19,234 nt of DNA. Source: JALSRD01 sp964476595. Lineage in GTDB: Bacteria > Desulfobacterota > Desulfobacteria > Desulfobacterales > JALSRD01. Shown here piece by piece: positions 7,546 to 16,655 of the stretch (position 1 is its first letter; every line of letters starts with the position of its first letter). A program made the translations under genes and the position numbers. The DNA lies in contig CAYZCL010000031.1 in the NCBI GenBank assembly GCA_964476595.1, positions 1 to 19,234 on the forward strand, in the 5' to 3' direction. The notes beneath the pieces are model-generated. The model was not told where the DNA came from, did not search any database, and saw nothing but the letters and a program-made list of their open reading frames with translations.

Positions 7546-8524
7546 AGGCGCGGAACCCCCCAAGACCGGGCGCGACGCAAAGGGGGAAGGAGACCGTCCC
7601 CGCAGGATCGAGCTCAACGAACTCATGATGGCCATGGACGTGGTCGATACCCTGCGGCACCAGCAGTCCGTGCTGGAGCGCGAGATGGGGGTAGACGACC
7701 ACGACCGGGCGCTCATCGAGAAGGTGCGCAAGATTTACGCCGGCCAGGGCATCGAGGTGACCGACGACGTGATCGCCGCCGGTGTCAGGGCCCTGCGCGA
7801 GGAACGCTTCACCTACAAGCCCCCGCCCGAGAACTTTCAGATCCGCCTGGCCCACCTGTACGTCAACCGTACAAAGTGGGCCAAACGCGGGGCGTTGGCC
7901 GTAGCGGCCCTGCTGGTCATCTACCTGATCTACCAGTTCGCCGTGGTGGCGCCCCGGCAGCGGGTCGCACAGCAGCAGGCCCAGGCGCTGCAGGAGCTCA
8001 AGGCCATGCCCGCCAAGCTGGCCAAGGAGCGTGACCGCATCCTGGCCGAGGCGCATGAAAAGCGGGCCAAGCAGAAGGCCGAGGCCCTTTACAAGGATGC
8101 CATGGCCGCCGTGTCGCGCAAGGATTCCGTCGCCGTGGCCAAGGGCTACGCCGAGTTGCGGCAGCTTTACAGCCGGCTGACACGGCAGTACACCCTGCGC
8201 GTCGTGTCGCGCCAGGGCGATCGCAGCGGTGTCTGGCGCATCCCCCAGAGCAACCCCAACGCACGCAATTATTACCTCATCGTCGAGGCCGTGACGCCCG
8301 AAGGCAAGCGCCTGTCGCTTCCCATCACCAGCGAAGAAGACGGCAAGACACGTGTGGTCGACAAGTGGGGACTGCGGGTCAAGGCGTCCACTTTCGAGCA
8401 GGTCAAACGCGACAAAATGGACGACGGCATCATCAACCGCAGGGTGGTGGGCGTCAAAAAGCGCGGCTACCTCACCCCGCAGTACACCATCCCCACCACC
8501 GGCGGTGCCATCACCCAATGGTGA
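7538..8524 (+). CDS. single-TM protein, DUF6384-like
   Basis: The start codon overlaps the stop of the preceding gene (ATGAGTGA at 7538-7545). The 328-aa product has a cytoplasmic N-terminal domain of about 100 residues containing LNELMMAMDVVDTLRHQQ and an IYAGQGIEVTDDVI segment, which I associate with the DUF6384 family. One membrane helix follows at about 117-137 (RGALAVAALLVIYLIYQFAV), then a coiled-coil stalk (about 140-205), then a globular C-terminal domain of about 120 residues with RNYYLIVEAVTPEGKRLSLP. With no signal peptide and a basic stretch before the helix, the stalk and C-terminal domain should be periplasmic. No enzymatic motif is visible. It is tightly linked to the genes on both sides and probably works with them in one complex. 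The family name comes from memory of the N-terminal motif. Confidence 0.75.
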   Translation: MSEGAEPPKTGRDAKGEGDRPRRIELNELMMAMDVVDTLRHQQSVLEREMGVDDHDRALIEKVRKIYAGQGIEVTDDVIAAGVRALREERFTYKPPPENFQIRLAHLYVNRTKWAKRGALAVAALLVIYLIYQFAVVAPRQRVAQQQAQALQELKAMPAKLAKERDRILAEAHEKRAKQKAEALYKDAMAAVSRKDSVAVAKGYAELRQLYSRLTRQYTLRVVSRQGDRSGVWRIPQSNPNARNYYLIVEAVTPEGKRLSLPITSEEDGKTRVVDKWGLRVKASTFEQVKRDKMDDGIINRRVVGVKKRGYLTPQYTIPTTGGAITQW

Positions 8525-8567
8525 TTCGACAGGGAGTGACTTTTGGGCGTAGGCAGGAGTCAAAGAG

Positions 8568-9941
8568 ATGATTACCGGCAGAGAGACGTTACAGGAAATC
8601 AACGACCACCTACTGCAGGTCCAGTCCAGTCTCGATGCGGCTGATAGGGAACTGTCGCAGCTGAACACGCGGCTCAGCCAGCTGCGCTTCGAAAGGGCGG
8701 AGCAGTACCGACAACTGGCCAAATTCAGACTGGACGAGCAGCGGGCCGGGCGCATGACGAGCCGTTTGGAAAAAGCCAACCGGGCCGTGCCGGTGTTTCT
8801 TCGGCAGCACCAGCTGGCCCTGGCGGCCCTGGAAGAGCAAATTGCCCAGCTGCAGCAGCATCAGCAGAAGTTGGAAGCCCGGCGCGAGGCGCTGCGCGAT
8901 GAACGTGACAAGGCTGCCGACGCGCTTCAGGGGCAGATCACCAAGAGCAAGGCGGTCCTGGAGCAGACCGACGCCTACCAGAGGGCGCGACAGGAAGTGG
9001 CCCATGCCATAAAGGTAGCCCGACGGGCCGATGAGAAGGCGTCCCAGTCTGAGACCGACCTGGCAAAAAAGGGCCAGCCTTACAAGGACGATGTGCTTTT
9101 CATGTACCTCTGGCAGCGTCGCTTTTTGACGCCCGACTACCGGCACGGCGGCATCATCCGCATGCTGGACGGCTGGGTGGCGGGGCTGATCGGCTACAAA
9201 CAGGCCAATGCCGATTTTCACATGCTCAACGAGCTTCCCCGGCGGATGCGCGAACACGCTACCGCTGCGGCCGAGGAGGCCAAGCGTCTGCAGCAGGCCC
9301 TTCAGGCCATGGAGCGGAAGACCGCCGAAAAAGACGGCGTGCCGGATCTGCAGGCGGCCCTGGACGAGGCCGAGAAAAAACTGCAGCAGATCAACGACGA
9401 CATCGAAGCGACCGAGAAAAAGTACCAGGAACTGTTGCGCCAGAAAAACGCTTTCGCCGCCGGAGAAGACGACTACACCCAAAAGGCGGTGGGTATGCTG
9501 GCTGCCGAACTGGAGGCGGAGGACACCATTGCGCTGCTGCAGCAGGCCAAAGCCACCCCCGATCCCGAAGACGATGCCATCGTCATGAAGCTTCATCAGT
9601 TGCAGAAAGAGGAGCAGCAGATCAGCGAACGCATCGCCGAGCTCAAGAGCGAGCAGAAGCAGCTGCGCCAGGCACTGGTGGAACTCGCCAAGCTGCGCGG
9701 GCAGTTCCGCCGCAGCAATTACGACGCGCGGCGCTCCACTTTCCCCTCCGATCTCGGTCTTGGGATCCTGCTGGGCCAGATCCTGGCCGGCGGCCGCTCT
9801 TCGGGTAGTGCCTGGGACCACATCGATCATTCCCAGCAGTGGGATTTTCCCGATTTCGGTGGCGGAGGCGGCGGCTTTGGCGGCTTCGGCGGCGGGGGCG
9901 GTTTCGGCGGCGGCGGCTTCCGCAGCGGCGGCGGATTTTAA
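8568..9941 (+). CDS. long coiled-coil protein with Gly/Phe-rich C-terminal tail
   Basis: The 457-aa product starts at 8568 after AGGCAGGAG. It has no signal peptide. Residues about 5-165 and 225-395 are predicted coiled coil, rich in Gln, Glu, Arg and Leu. Between them lies a compact segment with several aromatics (VLFMYLWQRRFLTPDYRHGG) and a weakly hydrophobic stretch IRMLDGWVAGLIGYKQ. The last 30 residues are almost only Gly and Phe (FGGFGGGGGFGGGGF), a low-complexity tail of the kind seen at the ends of some membrane-associated proteins. No catalytic motif is visible. Its position in a tight operon with a single-TM protein and Kbp suggests a scaffold or assembly role. I do not recognise a named family; function is unknown. 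Confidence 0.8.
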   Translation: MITGRETLQEINDHLLQVQSSLDAADRELSQLNTRLSQLRFERAEQYRQLAKFRLDEQRAGRMTSRLEKANRAVPVFLRQHQLALAALEEQIAQLQQHQQKLEARREALRDERDKAADALQGQITKSKAVLEQTDAYQRARQEVAHAIKVARRADEKASQSETDLAKKGQPYKDDVLFMYLWQRRFLTPDYRHGGIIRMLDGWVAGLIGYKQANADFHMLNELPRRMREHATAAAEEAKRLQQALQAMERKTAEKDGVPDLQAALDEAEKKLQQINDDIEATEKKYQELLRQKNAFAAGEDDYTQKAVGMLAAELEAEDTIALLQQAKATPDPEDDAIVMKLHQLQKEEQQISERIAELKSEQKQLRQALVELAKLRGQFRRSNYDARRSTFPSDLGLGILLGQILAGGRSSGSAWDHIDHSQQWDFPDFGGGGGGFGGFGGGGGFGGGGFRSGGGF

Positions 9942-9991
9942 TTTATTCGGTAACCTGCAACAAGACTCCAAAACCACAAAAAGGAGAACAC

Positions 9992-10777
9992 ATGACAGGT
10001 TTTAGCGATATTCTGGGAGCCCTAATGCAGTCCGGTATGTCTTCGACGACCAGCGGACGACTGAAAAATATCCTGGGGGCCGGCGGTTCGGGTTCCGCCG
10101 GCGCCCTGTCGAGCCTGGGCGGTATCGGCGAGGCCCTTTCGGGCATGCTGGGCGGCGGCGGTGGTATCGGCGGCATGCTCCAGGACGTTTTGGGCGACGC
10201 CGGAAAGGCACTCGGCGGCGGCAACAAGCTGGCCGTCGGCGGCCTGGGCGCCCTGGCCGGCGCCGTGTTGGGCGGCGGCGGCAGCTCCGTAAAGGGCGCC
10301 TTGGGCGGGGGTATCATGGCCGTGCTGGGTGCCATGGCCTACTCGGCCTTAAAGGGCGCCGGCCAGTCTCCCCAGGTCAAGGAAATTCCGGTCGGCCTGC
10401 GCGAACCCGAAACCGAAGAGGACCGGCAGGAACTGGAAAATGGCGCCAAACTGGTGCTCAAGGCCATGATCAACGCCGCCAAGGCAGACGGCAAGATCGA
10501 CAACGCCGAGATCGAGCGCATCGTGGGCAAACTGGAGTCCGCCGGAAGCGACGCGCGGGACTTCGTGATCAACGAGATGAACAAGCCCATGGACTTGGAC
10601 GGCATCGTGGCGCAGGCGCGCCACGATCCGCAACTGGCCGCCCAGGTTTACGCGGCTTCGCTACTGGCCATCGAGGTGGACACGCCGGCCGAACGGCAGT
10701 ACATGCAGCAACTGGCCAAGGGCCTGGGCCTGCCGCGCGAGGTGGCCGCCAACCTGGAAAAGAACGTGGGTCTCTAG
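9992..10777 (+). CDS. DUF533 / TerB-like protein (YebE family)
   Basis: The ATG at 9992 follows AAAAAGGAG at good spacing. The 261-aa product begins with a Gly/Ser/Ala-rich half (about residues 20-115), including weakly hydrophobic glycine stretches (VGGLGALAGAVLGGGG and GGIMAVLGAMAYSALKG) that could lie in or against the membrane. The second half is a TerB-like helical domain: LVLKAMINAAKADGKIDNAE contains the acidic AADGxID motif typical of TerB and DUF533 proteins and thought to bind metal, and YAASLLAIEVDTPAERQYM is the second half of the same fold. E. coli YebE is the nearest named relative by domain. The exact function is unknown; TerB-type proteins are tied to envelope stress and tellurite resistance. 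It stands 50 bases after the coiled-coil gene and 82 before kbp. Confidence 0.85.
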   Translation: MTGFSDILGALMQSGMSSTTSGRLKNILGAGGSGSAGALSSLGGIGEALSGMLGGGGGIGGMLQDVLGDAGKALGGGNKLAVGGLGALAGAVLGGGGSSVKGALGGGIMAVLGAMAYSALKGAGQSPQVKEIPVGLREPETEEDRQELENGAKLVLKAMINAAKADGKIDNAEIERIVGKLESAGSDARDFVINEMNKPMDLDGIVAQARHDPQLAAQVYAASLLAIEVDTPAERQYMQQLAKGLGLPREVAANLEKNVGL

Positions 10778-10859
10778 CAATCAACATTTGACAAACGCGG
10801 ACATACTCGTCCACCAGCAAGTGAAACACAGCTAACGAAAGAAAGAGAGGGAAAAGGTA

Positions 10860-11291
10860 ATGGGACTTTTTGATTTCGCACGCAACATCGGCAAGAAACT
10901 CTTCGGCAGTGAAGACGAAGCACCGGAAAAGATCAAGGCACACATCGAAGAAGAAAACCCGGGTGTCAGCAACCTGGAGGTGACCGTCAAAGACGGCGTG
11001 GCCACCCTCACCGGCGAGGCCAAAAGCGCCGAGGCTATGGAAAAGGCCGTGCTGATGGCCGGCAACGTCAAAGGCATCAGCGAGGTGTGCGTCGACGGAC
11101 TGACCGCACCGGCGGCGGTAGTCAAGGTGGAATACTACGAGATCAAGTCCGGCGATACCCTGTCGGCCATTGCGGCCAAGTTCTACGGCAAGGCATCGGA
11201 GTACCCGCGGATATTCGAAGCCAACCGCGAGGTCATCAAGGACCCCGACCTGATCTACCCCGGACAGAAAATCCGCATCCCCGTGGACTAG
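10860..11291 (+). CDS. kbp: BON-LysM potassium-binding protein Kbp (YgaU)
   Basis: The 143-aa product matches E. coli Kbp/YgaU (149 aa) end to end. It opens with the same MGLFxF N-terminus, then a BON domain at about residues 20-82 (LEVTVKDGVATLTGEAKSAE and VKGISEVCVDGL), then a C-terminal LysM domain at about 92-141 (YYEIKSGDTLSAIAAKFYG, IYPGQKIRIP). There is no signal peptide, as in E. coli, where the protein is reported to be a cytoplasmic K+ binder that changes shape on binding. The start follows GAGAGGGAAAAGG. A TTGACA box at 10788 could be a -35 element, but no good -10 is visible. It is the last gene of the operon, with a strong hairpin just after it. The link of a K+ binder with MscS upstream suggests osmotic or K+ homeostasis. 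Confidence 0.9.
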   Translation: MGLFDFARNIGKKLFGSEDEAPEKIKAHIEEENPGVSNLEVTVKDGVATLTGEAKSAEAMEKAVLMAGNVKGISEVCVDGLTAPAAVVKVEYYEIKSGDTLSAIAAKFYGKASEYPRIFEANREVIKDPDLIYPGQKIRIPVD

Positions 11292-11316
11292 GGGTCCGCG
11301 GTTCCTGCACCGCACC

Positions 11317-11342
11317 GCCGCAGGGGAACCTTCCCCTGCGGC
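11317..11342 (+). terminator. strong hairpin after kbp, probable terminator
   Basis: A perfect 12-bp inverted repeat GCCGCAGGGGAA (11317-11328)/TTCCCCTGCGGC (11331-11342) lies 25 bases after the kbp stop. Innermost pairs would open to make a loop. There is no T run directly after it (the nearest, CTTTTTA, is about 30 bases on), so it may stop transcription inefficiently or protect the 3' end. Confidence 0.55.
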
Positions 11343-11464
11343 ACCCATGCCCGCCTGCAAGACCACATCCCCTTTTTATCCCGTCGTTTCGAAGGCGAGG
11401 GGCAGCCACACATTGCTGCGGGGTGGGACGTTCGGGCAACTCTGGCAAACCGCAGAGGGCCAAA

Positions 11465-11695
11465 ATGGAAGAGATAATCTGCTACTGTTTCGAATACACG
11501 GCCGCCGATATCGCACAGGACGTTGTGGCCAACGGCCGCTCCACCCTTCTGGAAAAAATCCTGTCGGCCAAAAGGGTGGGGGGGTGCCGGTGTGCGGAGA
11601 AAAACCCCAAGGGGCGTTGATGTCTCGCTGATGTTCGCCGGGTGGTGAACCGAACAACAGGCGGTGGCGGCAATATTTTCAAGAGGACACTTTAA
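11465..11695 (+). CDS. probable selenoprotein: CopZ-N/BFD-like [2Fe-2S] metallochaperone with in-frame UGA as Sec
   Basis: The ATG at 11465 follows GAGGG (11455-11459). The frame encodes MEEIICYCFEYTAADIAQDV, then NGRSTLLEKIL and GGCRCAEKNPKGR, then TGA at 11618-11620. After the TGA it continues in frame with CLADVRRVVNR to a TAA at 11693-11695. The family's Cys-x-Cys at positions 6 and 8, CRC at 41-43 and a Cys-Cys pair after NPKGR are expected to bind an Fe-S cluster. Here the pair would read Sec52-Cys53, so UGA takes the place of a ligand Cys and the family's conserved LxDVRxVV helix follows it intact. The predicted product is 76 aa with a Gly-rich tail. Read as a stop, the protein would lose its last ligands. 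Relatives include the Fe-S domain of CopZ copper chaperones, which fits the nearby copper genes. Family identity is from memory of the motif. Confidence 0.8.
11633..11650 (+). promoter_or_regulatory. candidate bacterial SECIS element
   Basis: GTTCGCC (11633-11639) pairs with GGTGAAC (11644-11650), with one G-U pair, around a 4-base loop GGGT. The loop starts 19 bases after the UGA. A short stem-loop directly 3' of the UGA, with a G at the start of the apical loop and a loop about 16-37 bases away, is the known form of bacterial SECIS elements that recruit SelB. It sits inside the coding region, as expected in bacteria. Confidence 0.6.
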
Positions 11696-11710
11696 CCATA
11701 CTCCACCCCG

Positions 11711-12117
11711 CCGTATGAGCTGGGTCATCGGGCTGGCGCTCTTGCCGGGGAGCTGGCGTCCAACCTCACCAGCCACCTGCCGCCCTGGAACCAGCCGGCC
11801 TACCGGGCCGTCACCATCTTCACCGGTATTCCGGCCTATCTTCCCGTCGTCGGCGAGGGGCTGAAAAGTGCCGTGATGGGGGACCGCAAATCGCTGATTC
11901 TTCGCCGGACTCCAGGAGCTGCTGATGGACATCCATCCCCTGTTCGCAGTGTTCGTCCTACCGCTGGCGGTCTTTCCGGGGTTGTCGGCGCTGTTCCTTT
12001 TTCCGTGCTCGCAGCGAAACGGCTGGCATCTGGTTCGTCTCCCCGTCCGGCTTCGGCGACGTCAGGCAGCAAATCACAACGCGAGTCGCGTGCCACCGAT
12101 GGCTGCAGGCATTCATC
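11711..12117 (+). pseudogene. frameshifted remnant of a membrane-protein gene
   Basis: Protein-like stretches run in order through three frames. Frame 2 gives LASNLTSHLPPWNQPAYRAV and TIFTGIPAYLPVVGEGLKSA. Near 11898-11902 the sense passes to frame 3 with FAGLQELLMDIHPLFAVFVL and PLAVFPGLSALFLFP, a clear membrane helix. Near 12010-12020 it passes to frame 1 with ETAGIWFVSPSGFGDVRQQ. No single start-to-stop frame covers it. The order helix, then GIWFVSPSG-like turn, recalls membrane subunits of quinone/cytochrome complexes of sulfate reducers, but I cannot name the parent. The remnant begins right after the selenoprotein stop. At least two indels make this a dead gene unless they are sequencing errors. 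Confidence 0.5.
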
Positions 12118-12237
12118 CCCGGGGCGGGTTTGTTCGGCCACACGGGCGGAGGGCGCATGACCCGCGCAGGGAGACGGCGGCCCCTTTCCTCCGCGCCACC
12201 CGGACGTACGGGCGGGGTGTCCGCGGAAAGCGTAAAC

Positions 12238-12266
12238 TTGCAATTCCTTTCTGATTGCTGTATACC
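12238..12266 (+). promoter_or_regulatory. possible sigma70-like promoter
   Basis: TTGCAA (12238-12243) and TATACC (12261-12266) are 17 bases apart, each matching four of six consensus bases, in an AT-rich island. It could drive the riboswitch transcript, although a hairpin lies between them. ATAC-N6-GTAT (12262-12275) forms a small inverted repeat over the expected start. Confidence 0.3.
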
Positions 12267-12312
12267 ACATAGTATGCCTGTTCGGTCGATTCCTGAGACC
12301 ACCCGAAAAATT

Positions 12313-12346
12313 ACCGTGCCCACTATTTTACTTCACGGTCGGTTTT
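12313..12346 (+). terminator. hairpin with T run upstream of the riboswitch
   Basis: ACCGTG (12313-12318) pairs with CACGGT (12334-12339) around a 15-base loop and is followed by CGGTTTT. An AAAAA run precedes the left arm, so it could act in both directions. It would end transcripts coming from the decayed gene region. The stem is short. Confidence 0.35.
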
Positions 12347-12495
12347 AGAACCTTCTCAGAGGGCGCGCTCTTTTCGGGTATCGCCGCAGGGGGCGGCCGG
12401 GAATGTCTATGCTCCGACAGCGGCGTCGGTCTGCGGGCACCCCCGGCAACCCTCCAGGCTTACCGGGGGTGGCGGATCGGATCCCGGTCACCGCG

Positions 12496-12621
12496 CAGGG
12501 CGGTGTCCGGGGGCCTTCAAGGGGATTGGAGCGCCGGGGTCGCCGGTGTGAAACGGCAGGCCGTCTGCCGCTGCTCCGACGTCACAGCGGAGACGACTAC
12601 GGGCAGGAGACCGATGCCCTG
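12496..12621 (+). ncRNA. cobalamin-type riboswitch
   Basis: The conserved blocks of cobalamin riboswitches appear in the right order. The closing helix is CAGGGC-GGT (12496-12504) paired with ACC-GAT-GCCCTG (12610-12621), like the usual GGCAGGT/ACCTGCC closure. Inside it are AAGGGGA (12519-12525, usually AAGGGAA), the hairpin GCCG-GTGTGAAA-CGGC (12542-12557, the GGTGNGAA element), GGCCGTCTGCCGCTG (12559-12573, usually GCGGTCCCGCCRCTG), and GCAGGAGACC (12603-12612), a close match to the 3' B12-box CAGGAGACC. The core after the CCGCTG element is short, as in compact variants. It lies about 175 bases before the start of the ferredoxin-like gene on the same strand. Binding of a corrinoid usually lowers expression. 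Some core positions differ from consensus, so ligand binding is not certain. Confidence 0.7.
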
Positions 12622-12635
12622 GTGTCTCGCACTTT

Positions 12636-12657
12636 CGCCGGGCATACCACCCCGGCG
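12636..12657 (+). promoter_or_regulatory. hairpin in the riboswitch expression platform
   Basis: A perfect 7-bp stem CGCCGGG (12636-12642)/CCCGGCG (12651-12657) with loop CATACCAC starts 15 bases after the aptamer. No T run follows directly; the only one is TTTTTT at 12731-12736. The region may control translation or termination, but the switching partner is not evident. Confidence 0.35.
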
Positions 12658-12795
12658 CAGAGCTACGCGAACTGTTTCGCCGGAAAGCTCAAGACCGATA
12701 CGTGCAAGTTCCGGAAGCAGCTGACAATGGTTTTTTCCCGCTGCCGCCACTCCGTCCGATTGCCTGATACGCACCAAGTCGAGGAGGTGTCCGCC

Positions 12796-13674
12796 GTGAT
12801 TACTGTACCCGTCATTCCCGATTTTGAACTGGCCGGCGTGATTGAAAACGCCGCCCGGGCCGCCAGCAGCCTGTGCTGGACGTGCAGCACCTGCGACAAC
12901 GAGTGCCCGGTCAACATTGCCACCGGCCGGCTGCGGCCACAAAAGATCGTGCGCATGGCCAGCCTGGGGATGCTGGCGGAACTGGTGGCGCTTCCCGAAA
13001 TCTGGTATTGCCTCAACTGTCGGCGCTGCCGCCAGGCGTGCCCCAACCGCGTGGAACCTTTTGCGGTGATCGCCTACGTGCAAAACGAGGCGGTGCGGCG
13101 CGGGGAGGTGACCGGCGAGGCAACCCGGCGTCGCGGGCGACTCCTGGCGGATTTTCAGCGGGTGCGCTGGCACGGCATCCGCCACTGCCTGGCCGGAAGG
13201 CGGCCCGCGATTTCAGACGACACCTGGCGTGAATGGGCGCAGGCCCCGGTGCGGGAGACGTCGGCGGCTATTTCCCAGACCGTCGTGCGGCACGGCAGCG
13301 GGCCCTTCCGGCGATCCGTGCTGGCCGCCAACACGTGGTCCTGCATGACCTGCAGCGAGTGTAGCAGCGGCTGCCCGGTGTGTTTCGAGCGTGCCGTATT
13401 CGACCCCCAGCGGCTCATCCGCATGGCCGTGCTGGGCCTGGAGGAGGAAGTGCTCACCTCCCCGTCGCTGTGGCTCTGTCTGGACTGCGGACGCTGCAGC
13501 AGCGCCTGCAGCCAGCAGGTCAGGGGGCGTGACATCATCCGTCGGCTGCAGCACCTGGCCGTGGCCCGTGGCCTCGTGGACGACGGCTTCGCGCGGCGCC
13601 TGGAAGAGGTGGACCGGCGCCTCTATGGCCTCCTGTTGTCCGCCATGGACGCACTGCTGACCCCAACCCCGTAA
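12796..13674 (+). CDS. HdrC-like protein with two tandem [4Fe-4S] dicluster units
   Basis: The start is the GTG at 12796, because GAGGAGGTG (12781-12789) sits 6 bases upstream and VIPDFE resembles the N-terminus of HdrC-type proteins. The 292-aa product has two repeats of an HdrC-like ferredoxin unit. Unit 1 has CWTCSTCDNECPV and CLNCRRCRQACPNRV, with a helical PQKIVRMASLGM spacer. Unit 2 has CMTCSECSSGCPV and CLDCGRCSSACSQQV, with PQRLIRMAVLGLEEE. Each unit can hold two [4Fe-4S] clusters, so four are possible. In the last motif Ser replaces the usual Pro after the fourth Cys. There is no CCG domain (HdrB) and no membrane segment, so it is a cytoplasmic electron carrier, possibly a partner of a methyltransferase or corrinoid enzyme activator. 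A cobalamin riboswitch precedes it. It runs towards copA, converging. Confidence 0.8.
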   Translation: MITVPVIPDFELAGVIENAARAASSLCWTCSTCDNECPVNIATGRLRPQKIVRMASLGMLAELVALPEIWYCLNCRRCRQACPNRVEPFAVIAYVQNEAVRRGEVTGEATRRRGRLLADFQRVRWHGIRHCLAGRRPAISDDTWREWAQAPVRETSAAISQTVVRHGSGPFRRSVLAANTWSCMTCSECSSGCPVCFERAVFDPQRLIRMAVLGLEEEVLTSPSLWLCLDCGRCSSACSQQVRGRDIIRRLQHLAVARGLVDDGFARRLEEVDRRLYGLLLSAMDALLTPTP

Positions 13675-13689
13675 AAACAACAGGCTCCC

Positions 13690-13720
13690 GGCGCGACCGT
13701 TTACCGGGCCGACCCCTACG
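13690..13720 (+). terminator. weak hairpin between the convergent ferredoxin-like gene and copA
   Basis: CCCGG and CCGGG on either side of a 12-base loop, within GGCTCCCGG and CCGGGCC, form a short imperfect stem in the 96-base convergent gap. There is no T run, so termination by this hairpin is uncertain. Confidence 0.2.
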
Positions 13721-13770
13721 CCCGTTTCCCCTGCCCACACCCAGCCGCCCCGCCGCCACGGGCAGACGGT

Positions 13771-16230
<2,460 letters not shown>

Positions 16231-16655
16231 GGCGGACTCCTTGATACGTTACGCTCTCGTCGGCATCGGCGCCGTCGACTGCGGTGCGGTCTGCCGGATG
16301 CGATTGATACCGTGACCAGATCAGAAAAGCAAGGCTTGTGCCAATCGGTCCGGGACCGGTGATACGCCGCCGACCGGGCACCGGTGGATGCCGGCGGGAA
16401 TCGGGCGCAACGTTTTTGCACATGCGGATCGTCCGCCGGCCGGGGACATGCGAAATGTTTGCGCACCTGTGGATGCATCCCGCCGCCCCCGGGATTGCGC
16501 ACCGCGGCCCGTACCGCGGACTGCCGGGGGCCGGCGTCCCCTGGAGAGCCGCTGGCACGGGCCTTGCTCATCCAGAGGGGCGTGGACGTCGTGACGTGTC
16601 GTGGTTCCCGGTGCGTCGCCGCCCGGTTCCTCAACCTCAGGGGAGGAAGGCTCTC
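16231..16655. other. divergent control region between copA and the efflux operon
   Basis: This 425-base gap has no convincing gene. It should hold the promoters for copA (minus) and for the secreted-protein/TolC/CusB operon (plus). I see one candidate minus-strand promoter and a perfect 10-bp palindrome GGATGCATCC at about 16472-16481. I see no clear CueR-type or CsoR-type operator. Confidence 0.4.
16304..16332 (-). promoter_or_regulatory. possible copA promoter
   Basis: On the minus strand TTGCTT (plus positions 16327-16332) and TATCAA (16304-16309) are 17 bases apart, about 75 bases from the copA start. The matches to consensus are only partial. No long dyad of the CueR kind lies in the spacer. 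Confidence 0.25.

Larger units (their letters stand above)
12118..12495. other. intergenic region with AT-rich island
   Basis: No gene is seen. GC-rich sequence to about 12230 is followed by an AT-rich island (12230-12360) holding the promoter-like boxes and hairpin listed separately, then GC-rich sequence leading to the riboswitch. An open frame from 12403 into the ferredoxin-like gene gives an Arg-rich, non-protein-like translation across the riboswitch, so it is not treated as coding. Confidence 0.5.

Noticed and set aside
5320..7731. An 803-codon open frame on the minus strand across mscS and the next gene
   Set aside because: It lies opposite two well-supported plus-strand genes; its translation is His/Gly/Val-rich, as is typical of the reverse of high-GC3 genes, and matches no family.
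8610..9977. A 455-codon open frame on the minus strand opposite the coiled-coil gene
   Set aside because: Leu/Gly-rich complement of Gln/Glu/Lys codons, with no ribosome site or family signal.
11618..11620. TGA as a true stop giving a 51-aa protein
   Set aside because: Family-like sequence (CLADVRRVVNR) continues in frame after it and a SECIS-like hairpin follows; kept as the alternative if homologues disagree.
12403..12795. N-terminal extension of the HdrC-like gene to an ATG at 12403
   Set aside because: The extension is Arg-rich without domain character and would translate the riboswitch; the GTG at 12796 has a strong ribosome site and a family-like N-terminus.
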